Below the pieces are notes generated by a model. The model did not search any database, had not been told where the DNA came from, and saw nothing but the letters and a program-made list of their open reading frames with translations. DNA of 33,407 bases. Origin: Nostoc punctiforme NIES-2108 (GTDB lineage: Bacteria; Cyanobacteriota; Cyanobacteriia; Cyanobacteriales; Nostocaceae). How positions within the stretch are numbered: the first letter of the stretch is position 1; each line of letters begins with the position of its first letter. Below, piece by piece: positions 8,229-19,800 of this stretch. Position numbers and translations under genes: made by a program. The DNA is taken from contig LXQE01000136.1 in NCBI GenBank assembly GCA_003326195.1, forward strand, positions 32,026 through 65,432, in the 5' to 3' direction.

Positions 8229-9686
8229 ATGATCCAAAAATCTTATGAAGAGAATGGCATAGCAGAGAATCAACAGCTAATTGAGGAACTGAATTCCCTG
8301 CGGCGAGAGGTAGCTGAATTAAAAACAGAAAAAGCTGCTTTCCAAGCTCAAAAAAAGCTGCTGGAGCATTCAGTAGCGACAATCATCCGCGCTTCACCCG
8401 AAGAAGAGATGTTAAAAGCTACTTTACAAGACACGTTAGATGTTTGTAGTCAGCTTACTGGTGCCCAGAAAGGCAGTCTGTTTTTACTCGATCGCCAGGG
8501 TGCTGTCACCGATAGTATTCTCACGCAAAGGGAGACAGCACTCAAGGAGCGCGATCGCCTGATTGGTTGTGTTTTAGCACAGGGGCTTGCTGGTTGGGTA
8601 TACAGACAGCGCCAGATCGGATTGATCGTAGACACTGAGACCGACGATCGTTGGTTGCAGTTGCCCAATCAGCCTTACACTGTACGTTCAGCATTAGCTG
8701 TTCCCATTCTCAGGAATGAAGAGGTCTTAGGCATTCTTACCTTGCTACACCAAGAACCGGGGCACTTTAGCCCAGAAATTGCCCATCTGATGCAGCTCAC
8801 TGCTGACCAAATCGCTATAGTTTTAGAAAATGCCCAGCTCTATGGGAAAATTGAAACCTATTCCAAAGCGCTCAACTACGAATTAGAAAAAGGGCGGCAA
8901 ATCCAGAGAGATTTTCTACCCAACGAAATCCCACAGTTACCTAATTTAGAGATTGCCACGTTTTTCTCTCCTGCCCGTCAAGTAGCTGGCGACTTCTACG
9001 ACGTTTTCCTCCTACCTGGCGACTACTTGGGGCTAGTTATTGCTGATGTCGCCGACAAAGGTGTTGGCGCTGCGTTATTTATGGCTTTGTTTCGGAGCTT
9101 AATCCGTATTTTTTCGGGACAAATTAGTTTGGGCGGACTCTCTATTATTGCCAATGAGGCGGAATTATCGATTTTGCTTGAGTCAGAGATGGCAACTAAT
9201 TTATACCAAATTAACCCCCTGAAAGCGGTAGGGCTCACGAATAACTATATCGCCCAGCAGCACGCCCAGATGAGTATGTTTGCCACGCTGTTTTTTGGCG
9301 TGCTAGATCCGGCAACTGGCATTCTCACCTACATCAATGGTGGACACGAAACTCTGTTTGTTGTCGGCGACACTGGTATCAAAGCCAGTCTCAACTCAAC
9401 CGGGCCAGCAGTAGGGATGATGCCTAATATGAAATTTAAAATTCAACAAGTACAGTTGGAACCTGGCGATATCTTAATTGGCTATACCGATGGGGTAACT
9501 GAGGCACGCAGCCCCAGCGGTAAGTTTTTTACTGAAAAGCGACTGCGATCGCTCCTAGATCAATCTGCACTTTTGCCATCTCCCCTGCTAGAGCGCATTA
9601 CAACTGATTTGTTCGCTCACATCAGCAGCGCACCTCAGTTTGATGACATCACAATGCTGATTGTGCAGAGAAAGGCATCAGACTAA
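8229..9686 (+). CDS. GAF domain-SpoIIE/PP2C-type serine phosphatase (RsbU/RsbP-like)
   Basis: A 485-residue protein from the ATG at 8229. Order: N-terminal coiled coil (about 10-50), a GAF sensor domain (about 60-220; AQKGSLFLLDRQG, LAVPILRNEEVLGILTLLH), a linker helix, then a SpoIIE/PP2C catalytic domain (about 240-485). All four metal-site acidic motifs are present: AGDFYDV, ADVADKGVGAALFM, YTDGVTEA and FDDITML. Enzymes of this type remove phosphate from STAS-domain anti-anti-sigma proteins in partner switching; the GAF domain probably senses a small ligand. The next gene encodes the opposing anti-sigma kinase 36 bp downstream, which supports that role. No STAS protein or sigma factor lies nearby. 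The start was chosen from the TATAAT promoter at 8205 and ACAGG seven bases upstream of the ATG; an in-frame TTG at 8136 would add 31 unremarkable residues. Control of the flanking megasynthases is inferred from position only. Confidence 0.88.
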   Translation: MIQKSYEENGIAENQQLIEELNSLRREVAELKTEKAAFQAQKKLLEHSVATIIRASPEEEMLKATLQDTLDVCSQLTGAQKGSLFLLDRQGAVTDSILTQRETALKERDRLIGCVLAQGLAGWVYRQRQIGLIVDTETDDRWLQLPNQPYTVRSALAVPILRNEEVLGILTLLHQEPGHFSPEIAHLMQLTADQIAIVLENAQLYGKIETYSKALNYELEKGRQIQRDFLPNEIPQLPNLEIATFFSPARQVAGDFYDVFLLPGDYLGLVIADVADKGVGAALFMALFRSLIRIFSGQISLGGLSIIANEAELSILLESEMATNLYQINPLKAVGLTNNYIAQQHAQMSMFATLFFGVLDPATGILTYINGGHETLFVVGDTGIKASLNSTGPAVGMMPNMKFKIQQVQLEPGDILIGYTDGVTEARSPSGKFFTEKRLRSLLDQSALLPSPLLERITTDLFAHISSAPQFDDITMLIVQRKASD

Positions 9687-9722
9687 AATTTCATCCTTTC
9701 ACTCACCCCCAATCCGTAAAAT

Positions 9723-10154
9723 ATGGAACCTTTAACTGTGCCTGGAACACTGGACTCTTTAAAGGCGATCGCAGAATATGTGATGGCAGCAGCAATGGTA
9801 GCAGGTTTGAATAAAAAAACCTCCTACAGACTGCGTTTGGCGGTCGATGAAATTGCTACAAACATCATTAATTACGGCTATAAGGCAGCAAATCGTGAAG
9901 GCATATTGATTTTAAAAGCCGATCTTGACGATCGCTCCTTGACTATTGCGATTAAAGATACTGGTGTTCCCTTCAATCCTACCCAGAAGTTAACTCCAGA
10001 TGATTTGAACAAGTCGCTACAGCAACGACAAATTGGCGGTTTGGGAGTTTATTTAGCTCTTAACAGCGTAGATCGGTTTATTTACAAACAAGACGGAAAC
10101 CAAAATTGTAATATTTTAATTGTAAATCGTGACGACGGATTGGGAACCAGTTAA
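9723..10154 (+). CDS. Anti-sigma regulatory factor, RsbW-like serine/threonine kinase (HATPase_c_2)
   Basis: A 143-residue single-domain GHKL ATPase. The N-box is LAVDEIATNIINYGY (about 40-54), the G1 box IKDTGVPFNP (about 96-105) and the G2 box GGLGVYLAL near 125-133. Family members bind a sigma factor or another target and phosphorylate a STAS-domain antagonist; the PP2C phosphatase encoded just upstream would reverse that. The 36-bp gap makes co-transcription likely. The length fits a stand-alone RsbW-type protein and no membrane segment is seen. The sigma factor and STAS partners are not in this window, so the target is unknown. Confidence 0.88.
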   Translation: MEPLTVPGTLDSLKAIAEYVMAAAMVAGLNKKTSYRLRLAVDEIATNIINYGYKAANREGILILKADLDDRSLTIAIKDTGVPFNPTQKLTPDDLNKSLQQRQIGGLGVYLALNSVDRFIYKQDGNQNCNILIVNRDDGLGTS

Positions 10155-10494
10155 GTAAATTCGCAGGAATATTAATTATTAAAAACAAAGAATAATGAAT
10201 TTAACAGGATACAACAACAAGAGTTACAAGTTAATTTATTTTTATTTACATAGTTTTGTTTTTCGACACCGTTGCACTTAAAAGCGAGTGAATTTTGTCC
10301 AAAAATCTTCCTAAAACTTGCTAGCAAATATTTACAAACCTTTAAGTTCAATCCTTCCAGATTCTCTTTTTACGTCACTTGTTACAAATGGTCACGAAGT
10401 TAGTAACTACGAAAAAATTTCATGTATTCTCAATATTCACAAGGTAGCGACCTTAAACAGCAAATATGTCAAAAACGGCCAAAAAACGCATATA
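10155..10494. other. AT-rich intergenic stretch with no recognised feature
   Basis: This lies between the anti-sigma gene and the repeat element at 10495. It is AT-rich with stop codons in all frames. The only symmetry noticed is a weak GTTAC (10381)/GTAAC (10403) pair. No terminator, tRNA or riboswitch could be supported. Confidence 0.5.
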
Positions 10495-10718
10495 TAGCAG
10501 TTGCCTTCGTAGGTTAGGACATCAACGAAGAGGCAGGGGGAAGGGGGCAGGGAGCAGGGGGAAATGACCCCTGACTCCTACCGTGTAGCGGAGCGGAACA
10601 TGGGTCTGAGTCCCCCACTTCTCCACCAGTGGTTCTTGTACCCCTACGGGGAAGCAAGCTACAGGTGGGGTTGAATACCTACCTGAATTATCCCCCTTGC
10701 TTCCTGCTCCCCTGCCTC
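10495..10718. repeat. Interspersed repeat element with purine/pyrimidine-rich inverted ends
   Basis: The core runs from a GAGGCAGGGGG-type end (10530-10561) to its imperfect reverse complement ending CCCCTGCCTC (10691-10718). Inside are further symmetries: CCCCAC (10613)/GTGGGG (10675), and a hairpin CTTG-TA-CCCC-TAC-GGGG-AAG-CAAG (10635-10658). Just to the left, CTTCGT (10505) pairs with ACGAAG (10525). The nested inverted structure and lack of coding sequence suggest a small non-autonomous repeat. It sits about 145 bp upstream of the NRPS-PKS start and separates that gene from the regulators. Confidence 0.55.
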
Positions 10719-10773
10719 TTTTTCAACCGATCGTCAAACCCCGACACCAAGGACTTTTAAGCCTGTTGCCTGT

Positions 10774-10781
10774 TATATAAA
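10774..10781 (+). promoter_or_regulatory. Possible -10 region upstream of the A-KR-PCP-PKS gene
   Basis: TATATAAA at 10774-10781 resembles a -10 element and leaves a leader of about 75 nt. No convincing -35 hexamer lies 16-18 bp upstream, so an activator-dependent or alternative-sigma promoter is possible. Low confidence. Confidence 0.25.
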
Positions 10782-10862
10782 ACCACCAACTAATAGGGTT
10801 GCTTGTAGAAGTAAAGACATCCCGCAACAGCAAACGTGTCTAAGTTAGTTTGGAGCTTATGA

Positions 10863-13800
10863 ATGTTGGAGAAAATTAGTACCCTCAATGGTTTTCAGGC
10901 AAACTTAGCAGACCAAGCAGCTCTGCAAGCAGCACTGGAAACTGCACTCCTGACCCATCCAGAAATTGAAGAGTGTCGGGTATTAATCCGAGAAACAGAA
11001 ACCGCAGATATGTGGTTAGTTGCCTACATAGTCGCATCAGGAAAATGTTCGTTGGCACAACTAAATGCATATTTGCAGGTTCATTTGCCAAACACTATCC
11101 TGCCTCAATCCTACATTTGGTTATCGAGATTGCCGCTTACCAGTGAGGGACTGATTGACGATCGCCGTCTAACTGATTTGGTGGCGATCGATATCGATTT
11201 GGTTAATCGATGGGAATCGTCTTTGCGATCGCTCCCCTCGATTAACCAAGTCGCAGTTATCGTACAAGACCAGAGGAAACAACTACCACCATTACACGTT
11301 TGGGATTTGCTAGGGAATCCACAAGCAACAAAACTCAATTTTCAATTAGAGGATTCTGGAGACAAACTAAAATCAGATGGCGTAAATCAACAATTTGAGT
11401 GTTCAAAATTTCAGATTTCTCACCCAAAAGCCAAAGCAATTAGTCATGGCGAACCTCTACAACTGGAAATAGACGCAACGACTAACTTAGCGAAACTACT
11501 TCAAAGGGCAGCGTTACAAAGCTCAAAAGGAATTACTTACATCCAATCCGATGATACTTACCAAAACCAATCCTACGAAAATTTATTAGACGCAGCTCAA
11601 CGCATTTTGGCGGGTTTAAGAAAGTTAGGGCTTGTGCCTCAAGATAGAATTCTCTTTCAATTTGACCAACCTCAAGATTTCATTCCTGCCTTCTGGGGCT
11701 GTATTTTAGGCGGATTCATCCCAATTCCTTTATCCGTTCCTCACGCCTACGATCGCTCTGATGGTTTCGTTAATAAATTAGCTCAAATCTGGCAAAGACT
11801 AGAACCCAGTATGGTGCTGACTAGCAAGCGATTAGCACCTGAATTCAAACGTTCCCTGGCAGATTTAGCACTTGACAATTTGGCGATCGCTACCCTCAAT
11901 GAGTTGCAATCTCACCATCCCGATCCTAACTGGTATGTTGCTGCCCCAGATGATTTGGCAGTACTGTTTCTCACTTCGGGCAGTACAGGTACGCCGAAAG
12001 CAGTTATGCAAAGCCATCGCAGTCTCATCTGTCGGTCGGCTGCGAGTGTCCAAATGAACGGGTTTACCCAAGAAGATGTTTCCTTAAACTGGATGCCACT
12101 CGATCACGTTGCCGGATTAGTATATTTCCATATTCGGGATGTGTATGTAGGTTGTCAACAAATTCATGCCGTCACCGATTGGGTGTTGCAACAACCCCTG
12201 AAATGGCTTGATTGGATGTCTGATTATCGCGTGAGTGTTACCTTTGCACCAAATTTTGCGTATGGGCTAATCAACGCCGCTGAAGCAGAACTTTCTCAGG
12301 GGCATTGGGATTTATCATCAGTGCGATACATCTTTAACGGAGCAGAAGCCATTGTCGGCAAAACTGCAAGAAGATTTCTAGAATTGCTGACAGCGCACGG
12401 ACTCCCGACTACGGCAATACATCCAGCTTGGGGAATGGCTGAAACTTGTTCGGGAGTGACTTACTCTTACAACTTTTCTAGAGAATCAACCACGGATGAA
12501 GATGCATTCGTAGAAGTTGGAGCGCCCATCTCCGGATTTTCTCTGCGGATAGTTGATGCTCAAGACCAGCTCGTTGAGGAAGAAGCCATCGGACGACTGC
12601 AAGTCAAAGGACTGACAGTAACATCAGGTTATTTTGGTCAACCGGAACTGAATTCAGAGGTATTTACAGAAGATGGCTGGTTGAAGACGGGAGATTTAGC
12701 TTTCTTACGACAAGGACATTTAACAATTACAGGCAGAGAGAAAGACGTTATTATCGTTAATGGCCTGAATTACTATAGTCATGAAATCGAAGCAGTTGTG
12801 GAAGAAATTGCAGGCGTAGTTGTTTCCTACACTGCCGCAGTGGCTGTACACGATGGAGAAACTTCAGAACAGCTAGCTATCTTCTTCCATGCAGGTGGCG
12901 CGAATGAAATGCAAATTTCAACGTTGATCCAAACCATTCGCCAAAAAGTTGTCCAACGTTGTGGCATCAATCCTAGCTATGTGATTCCAGTTGAGAAAGC
13001 TGTGATTCCGAAAACGGCCATTGGCAAGATCCAGCGATCGCAACTGGTTAAACGCTTTGAATCAGGTGAATTTAAACCTATCCTCCGTCAGTTTGATATC
13101 CTCAGTGGCAATGCCAACACAATACCTGACTGGTTTTATCGCCGAATTTGGTGTGTTAAGCAGTTAAGTCACAAACATCGGGAACCAGTTAAACTTCCGA
13201 CTCAGAAATTCCTCGTGTTTCTCGATGGTCTAGGTTTAGGAAATTACCTGTGTACAGAACTCGAACGCCATAACCAATCTTATATCTGCGTTGTAGCAGG
13301 TACGGATTTTATCAACTCTGAGCGGGGCGATCGCTTTACCATCAATCCCGAAGATCCCGATCACTATCGGCGGTTGCTAGAGTCTTTGGCATCGGATATT
13401 CCCACTCAGATTTTGCATTTATGGACTTATAACGAGTCTATGGGTCAGGTTTCTAGTCTAGAGGAACTAGAACGTGCCCAATACTTAGGGTTATATAGCA
13501 TTCTATTTTTAGTGCAAGCCTTAGCAAATGCCAAGGAAAAATACCAACTACTAGATATAGACATTCAGTTACAAGTCATTTCTAACAACGTCCAGTTAAC
13601 TAGCAGCGATGATGCGATCGCTTATGAAAAATCTACACTTATCGGATTACTGAAAACAATTCCTTTAGAACTATCTTGGTTGCACTGTCGCCACATTGAC
13701 TTGGAAGTTGGGTCACTGGAAACAAATGCCAAGTATGTTTTCAAAGAATTAAATGTTACCAAAGATGATAGTGAAATTGCTTATCGTCAAGGTCAACGGC

Positions 13801-16800
13801 TAGTCTCGTCACTCGCCAAAGTCGATATGCTTGCTAGTCCAACCCAGGAAATACCAATTAAACCAGGGCAGACCTATCTGGTAACAGGCGGATTGGGTGG
13901 AATTGGGACTTCCGTTTGCCAATATTTACTTAAGCAATTTGGTGTGCGATTGCTAATTGTTGGCAGAACAAACTTGCCACCAGAAACAGAATGGTCGCAA
14001 CATCTCGATCAGAATACAGCGATCGCCAAGCGATTGAAAAATTATCAAACGCTCTTGGCTGCTGGTAGTAATTTATTATACAAAGCTGTTGATATCTGCG
14101 ATCTAACTTGCTTGCAGCAGGCTGTCACTGAGGCAGAGTTGAGATGGAATCAACCCTTGGCAGGAATTATTCATCTCGCAGGTGAAGGCGACCTCAAACA
14201 CCACTGGACGGTGATGGAAAATCACTGGATAGCGGTGGCTACATTAGAAAGCTTTCGTACCATGCTGCGCCCGAAAGTTCAGGGCACTTGGACACTTTTT
14301 CAACTGATTCAGAATCGACCAGATGCCCTGTTCATCGGCTTTTCTTCTGTAAATAGTGTATTTGGCGGAGCAACCTTTAGTGCCTATGCTGCTGCCAACA
14401 GTTTTTTAGATGGTTGTTGTCAATATCAGCAATACCATTACCATCCTGATACTTACTGCTTTAACTGGAGCCAGTGGGATGATGTTGGTATGAGCGAGGG
14501 AAACCCCATGCACAGCCGGGAAGCAGCTCATCGCTTGGGCTATCAGAGTATTACTCAGGAACAGGGTTGGCGTTCCTTACTGGCAGGTTTATCGCGTCAT
14601 CAATCACAGCTGATTGTCGGTTTAGATGGCAGCAATCCCCATATTCGTCGATATCTGAAGACAGAAGTCGATAATGCCCAGAAATTAACCGCTTATGTCA
14701 CCACTGTGGATGGTGCAGAGGTGCATGGTTGGGAGCAAACTTTGAGGGTTGGCGATCGCTTTGGGACTCCTAGCCATTGCGAAATTGTACAGCTTGCGGA
14801 AATGCCCTTAACACAAACGGGTACGATAGACATTGCCAAAATTATTGGCAGCAATCAGAAGCACAACCAACCTTGGCAAGTCGTTTTACCCCAAACTGAC
14901 ATTCAACGCCAGATAGCTCAAATATGGCAAGACGTGCTGGGCATTTCTTCAGTGAGTATCGATCGCAACTTTTTTGAACTGGGTGGCAGTTCGCTTACCT
15001 TGGTTCGGGTTCACGATCGGTTACAAAAACAATTTGGGCAACATCTGTCACTGATTGACTTATTCCAATATCCAACTATTCAGACGCTAGCAGAGTTTCT
15101 GAATCAAGCTCAAATGCCATTGCCGGAGCGATCGCAATTATCGCCATCCCATCACCTGGGTGAAATGAAAAGTACCCAGCAATTAGAAATTGCCATCATC
15201 GGTATGTCCGGGCGTTTTCCAGGAGCCAAAACACTTGATGAATTCTGGGAAAACTGCTGTAATGGCGTGGAATCGATTTCATTCTTCAGTGATGAAGAAC
15301 TGGAGTTAGCTGGAATCGATCCCTCATCCTTTAATGATGCCAATTATGTGAAAGCTAGTGGTATCTTATCTGACATTGATTTATTTGATGCGGCATTTTT
15401 CGATATCTCTCCCAAAGAAGCCCAAATCATCGACCCACAGCATCGCCTGTTTCTAGAGTGTGCTTGGGAAACACTCGAAAACGCTGGTTACGATCCTGCA
15501 ACTTATACAGGGTTAATCGGGGTTTATGCAGGCATGGGGATGAATCTTTATGCAGGTCGAACCTACTGGAATCACAATCTTTACCCAAATCGGGAGCGAC
15601 TAGAATACGTTGATGACTCGCAACTGGCGATCGCTAATGGTGCGGATTTTCTCCCTACGCGGGTTTCATACAAATTCAACTTACAAGGGCCCAGCGTCAA
15701 CGTGCAAACCGCTTGCTCAACTTCCTTAGTTGCCGTCCATCAAGCGTGTCGGAGTTTGATTCAGGGAGAATGCGATATGGCTCTGGCTGGCGCTGCTGCC
15801 ATCGCCGTACCCCAAAAATCTGGTTATCGGTATCAGCCAGGAATGATTCTTTCACCCGATGGTCACTGCCGAGCATTTGACGCTAACTCCCAAGGAACCG
15901 TTGGCGGCAATGGCGTTGGCATTGTGATGTTGAAACGATTGGCAGATGCGATCGCCGATGGAGATAATATTTACGCCGTCATTAAGGGTTCTGCGATTAA
16001 TAACGATGGCTCCCAAAAAATCAGTTATACGGCTCCCAGCGTTCAGAGACAGGCAGCAATGATTGCCCAAGCCCAAGCGATCGCAAATATTAATCCAGAA
16101 ACTATTACTTACATCGAAACCCACGGCACCGGAACGACTCTCGGCGATCCGATTGAAATTGCAGCATTAACCCAAACATTTCGTGCCAAAACACAGAAGC
16201 AACAATTTTGCGCCATCGGTTCTGTAAAGACTAACATCGGACATTTAGATACAGCTTCAGGCATAGCAGGATTGATTAAAACAGTTTTGGCACTCAAACA
16301 CCGATTGCTACCGCCTAGCCTAAATTTTAAACATCCCAATCCCAAGATTGATTTTGCTAACAGTCCATTTTATGTAAATACAACTCTATCAGACTGGCAA
16401 CCAGACCAAACGCCTCGGCGGGCTGGCGTAACTTCTTTGGGTGTTGGCGGTACGAATGTCCATGTCATTTTGGAGGAAGCGCCGGGGGAGAGTAGGGGAG
16501 CAGGGGGGCAGGGGGGCAAAGAAGTAAATTTCCAACTCAAATCGCTGTTGACGCTTTCGGCAAAAAGTGAAATAGCGTTACGGGAATTAGCTGGGCGATA
16601 TGTGGGGTTTTTGGAGTCTCATTCAGAAGTATCTTTGAGGGATATTTGTTATACGAGTAATGTGGGGCGATCGCATTTTGACTATCGGCTGGCCTTGGTT
16701 GCCGATTCACCCGCACAATTGAGAAATCAACTTACAACATTTATTGCCGAAAATCAGCGCACTCGCTCTCAGGCTTCAGGGGTAGCTTTCCTGTTCACCG

Positions 16801-19800
16801 GACAAGGTTCGCAGTATATCGGCATGGGACGAGAACTTTACGAAACCCAACCTGTTTTTCGGCAAGCCATAGAACGCTGTGCTGAAATCTTGGACTCGTT
16901 ATTAGAGCAACCATTGCTAGAAGTGCTGTATCCATTAGGAGAAGGGGAAAAGAACTTACCCCCTCATCTTCTAGATGAGACTGGCTATACCCAACCTGTC
17001 TTATTTGCCTTGGAATATGCATTGTCTGAGCTATGGCAATCTTGGGGTATCAAGCCTAGTGTTGTTATGGGTCATAGTGTGGGCGAATACGTTGCTGCAA
17101 CTGTTGCAGGTGTATTCAGTCTGGAAGATGGATTGAAACTCATCGCCACACGGGGTAAATTGATGCAAGCACTACCGCACACAGGGGCGATGGTAGCGGT
17201 ATTTACTGATTTGGCGCAAGTGTATGCGGCGATCGATTCATTGCCGGAGGTGGCAATCGCTGGAATCAACGCACCAAGGCAAATCGTTATCTCTGGTGCA
17301 GCTGCGGCGATCGCATCGGCTGTGGCTATCTTAGAAGCCAAAGGAGTGCAAACAAAGTCACTGAAAGTTTCCCATGCTTTTCATTCGCCGTTGATGCAAC
17401 CAATGGTGGCAGAGTTTGGGCAGATTGCCCAGCAAGTGAGCTACCGTACACCAAACCCGAATATTCGCTTCATTTCTAACATCACAGGGCAATTGGCAGG
17501 AGTGGAGATTAGCACGCCTGAATATTGGGTGCAGCATATTTTGCAGCCAGTGCAATTTGCTAACAGTATGGTCAGCCTGTCAGCGTTAGGAAATTTGGCT
17601 TGTTTGGAAGTGGGGCCGCACCCAATTTTAGTAAGCATGGGTCATCAGTGTATCCCAGAATCGGGACATCTGTGGCTAGGGAGCCTCAAATCCCAGGAAT
17701 CGGATTGGCAGCAGATGTTGGGCAGTTTAGCGGCGTTGTATGAACAGGGAATATCGGTGAACTGGTCGGAGTTTCATCGGGGATCTGAGCATCGGCGCGT
17801 GGTGTTGCCGAATTATCCCTTTGAGCGATCGCGTTTTTGGGTTGAACCAAACAAAGATAGCAGGCAAAAAAATGTTCAACTCTCCTCTGCAAATCTCAAA
17901 TCTTCTCATCCTCTGCTCGGTTCTAGATTGCACTTGGCAGACTCGAAAGAGATTCGTTTCCAGACGCAAATCAATTCTTATTTCCCCGCTTTTTTAGCTG
18001 ACCATCGCGTTTACGGAAAAGTAATCGTGCCAGGAACGGTCTATCTAGAGATGGTTTTAGGGGCAGCAGCGAAGGTTTTGAAATCCAAAAATTTAATTTT
18101 AGAAAATGTCCTATATAAACGGGCATTAGTTTTATCAGAAAATGAAGTTAAAACACTCCAGCTAATTCTTTACCCAACGGAACAACAGGGATATTCCTTT
18201 GAAATTTTTAGTTGTGAACTAGATGAGGAAGATTCTTCACCCTCTTGGATGCTGCATGTTTCTGGAAATGTCATCGCATCCGATCTCAAACCATCGATGG
18301 AACTTTCTGCAACGCACTGGCTCCCCAAAAATGTAGCTTCCCATAAGCAAGCCGAACATTATCAACAGTTTCTTCAGCGGGGAGTTGATTATGGTGCTAG
18401 TTTTCGGGGAGTTAAACAGTTGTGGTTGGATTCAGAAGTAGTGACAGGGGAGATTGAGTTACCCCAAATATGCGTTTTAGAAACAGATACCTATCAGTTT
18501 CATCCAGCATTCTTGGATGCCTGTTTTCAAGTTTTGCAAGCTATATTCCCACAAGATGGTAGCAAAGAGGCTTATGTGCCGATCGCCATCAAGCGATTGC
18601 AAGTTTGCGATCGCCCCAGCAACCGACTATGGAGTTATGCCAAAGTACATCCTAGTCAGAACAGTAACAAAACACTCATTAGCGATTTGCAATTAGTTAC
18701 AGATGATGGTGAGACTCTAGCGGTTGTTGAAGGTCTGCAACTTCAAAGGGTCGCTTCGCTAACATTGACCTCTCCTCAAGTTCCGCCAGACTGGTTGTAT
18801 CAAATCGAGTGGCGACCTCAAGCCCGAATGGGGCGATCGCTCTCACCTGATTACCTGCTCAATCCCAAGGACATCAGCCAAAACCTAATTCCTCAATTGG
18901 CTGAACTCCTAACAACAACCTCATCAAACGACGAATTTTTACCCCAACTTGAAGCCCTCAGCTTGTCTTATGTAATCAGTGCCTTACAACAACTAGGATG
19001 GGACTTTCAACTCGGATTGCAGTTCTCCTTTACAGAAATAGCAGAACAGTTGGGGGTGATTAGCCAGTATCACCAACTGCTACATCGGTTTCTGGATATT
19101 TTGACTGAAGCAGGGTGGCTCAGACCTCTTGATTGTGTCAACGGCAGACATCATTGGGAAGTAATTAGCGCCCTCGATCGCCAAACGCCGCAACCAGACC
19201 GACTGTTAGTCCAATTCCCTACCGGAGACACTGAGATCGCCCTAGTAGAACGCTGTGGTGCTAGCTTACCAGTGGTACTTCAGGGAAAACTTGACCCACT
19301 ACAATTACTGTTTCCCAATGGTGATTTCACCCTGCTGACGCAACTGTATCAAGATGCCCCAGCTGCTAGAGTGATGAATACATTGGTGCAAAAGGCAGTT
19401 TCCGCAGCACTGCTGCAAGTACCACAGGGGAGCAAGATCCGCTTGCTAGAAATTGGGGCGGGAACTGGCAGCACAACCGCTTACATTCTGCCGCAATTGA
19501 ATAATTATCAAGCTGAATACACCTTCACAGACATTTCACCTCTGTTTGCAGCCAAAGCACGGGAGAAGTTTCGGGATTACCCATTTGTTCGCTATCAGCC
19601 TTTAGATATCAGCCAAGATCCAGCGACTCAAGGCTTGGAAGGCCAAAAATATGACGTGATTCTGGCAGCAAATGTGTTACATGCTACACCAGATTTACAA
19701 CAAACATTGGCCCATGTCCACACCTTATTAGCACCAGGCGGAATTCTGGTGTTGTTAGAAGTCACCGATCGCCATTGTTGGCTAGATTTGAGCTTCGGTT

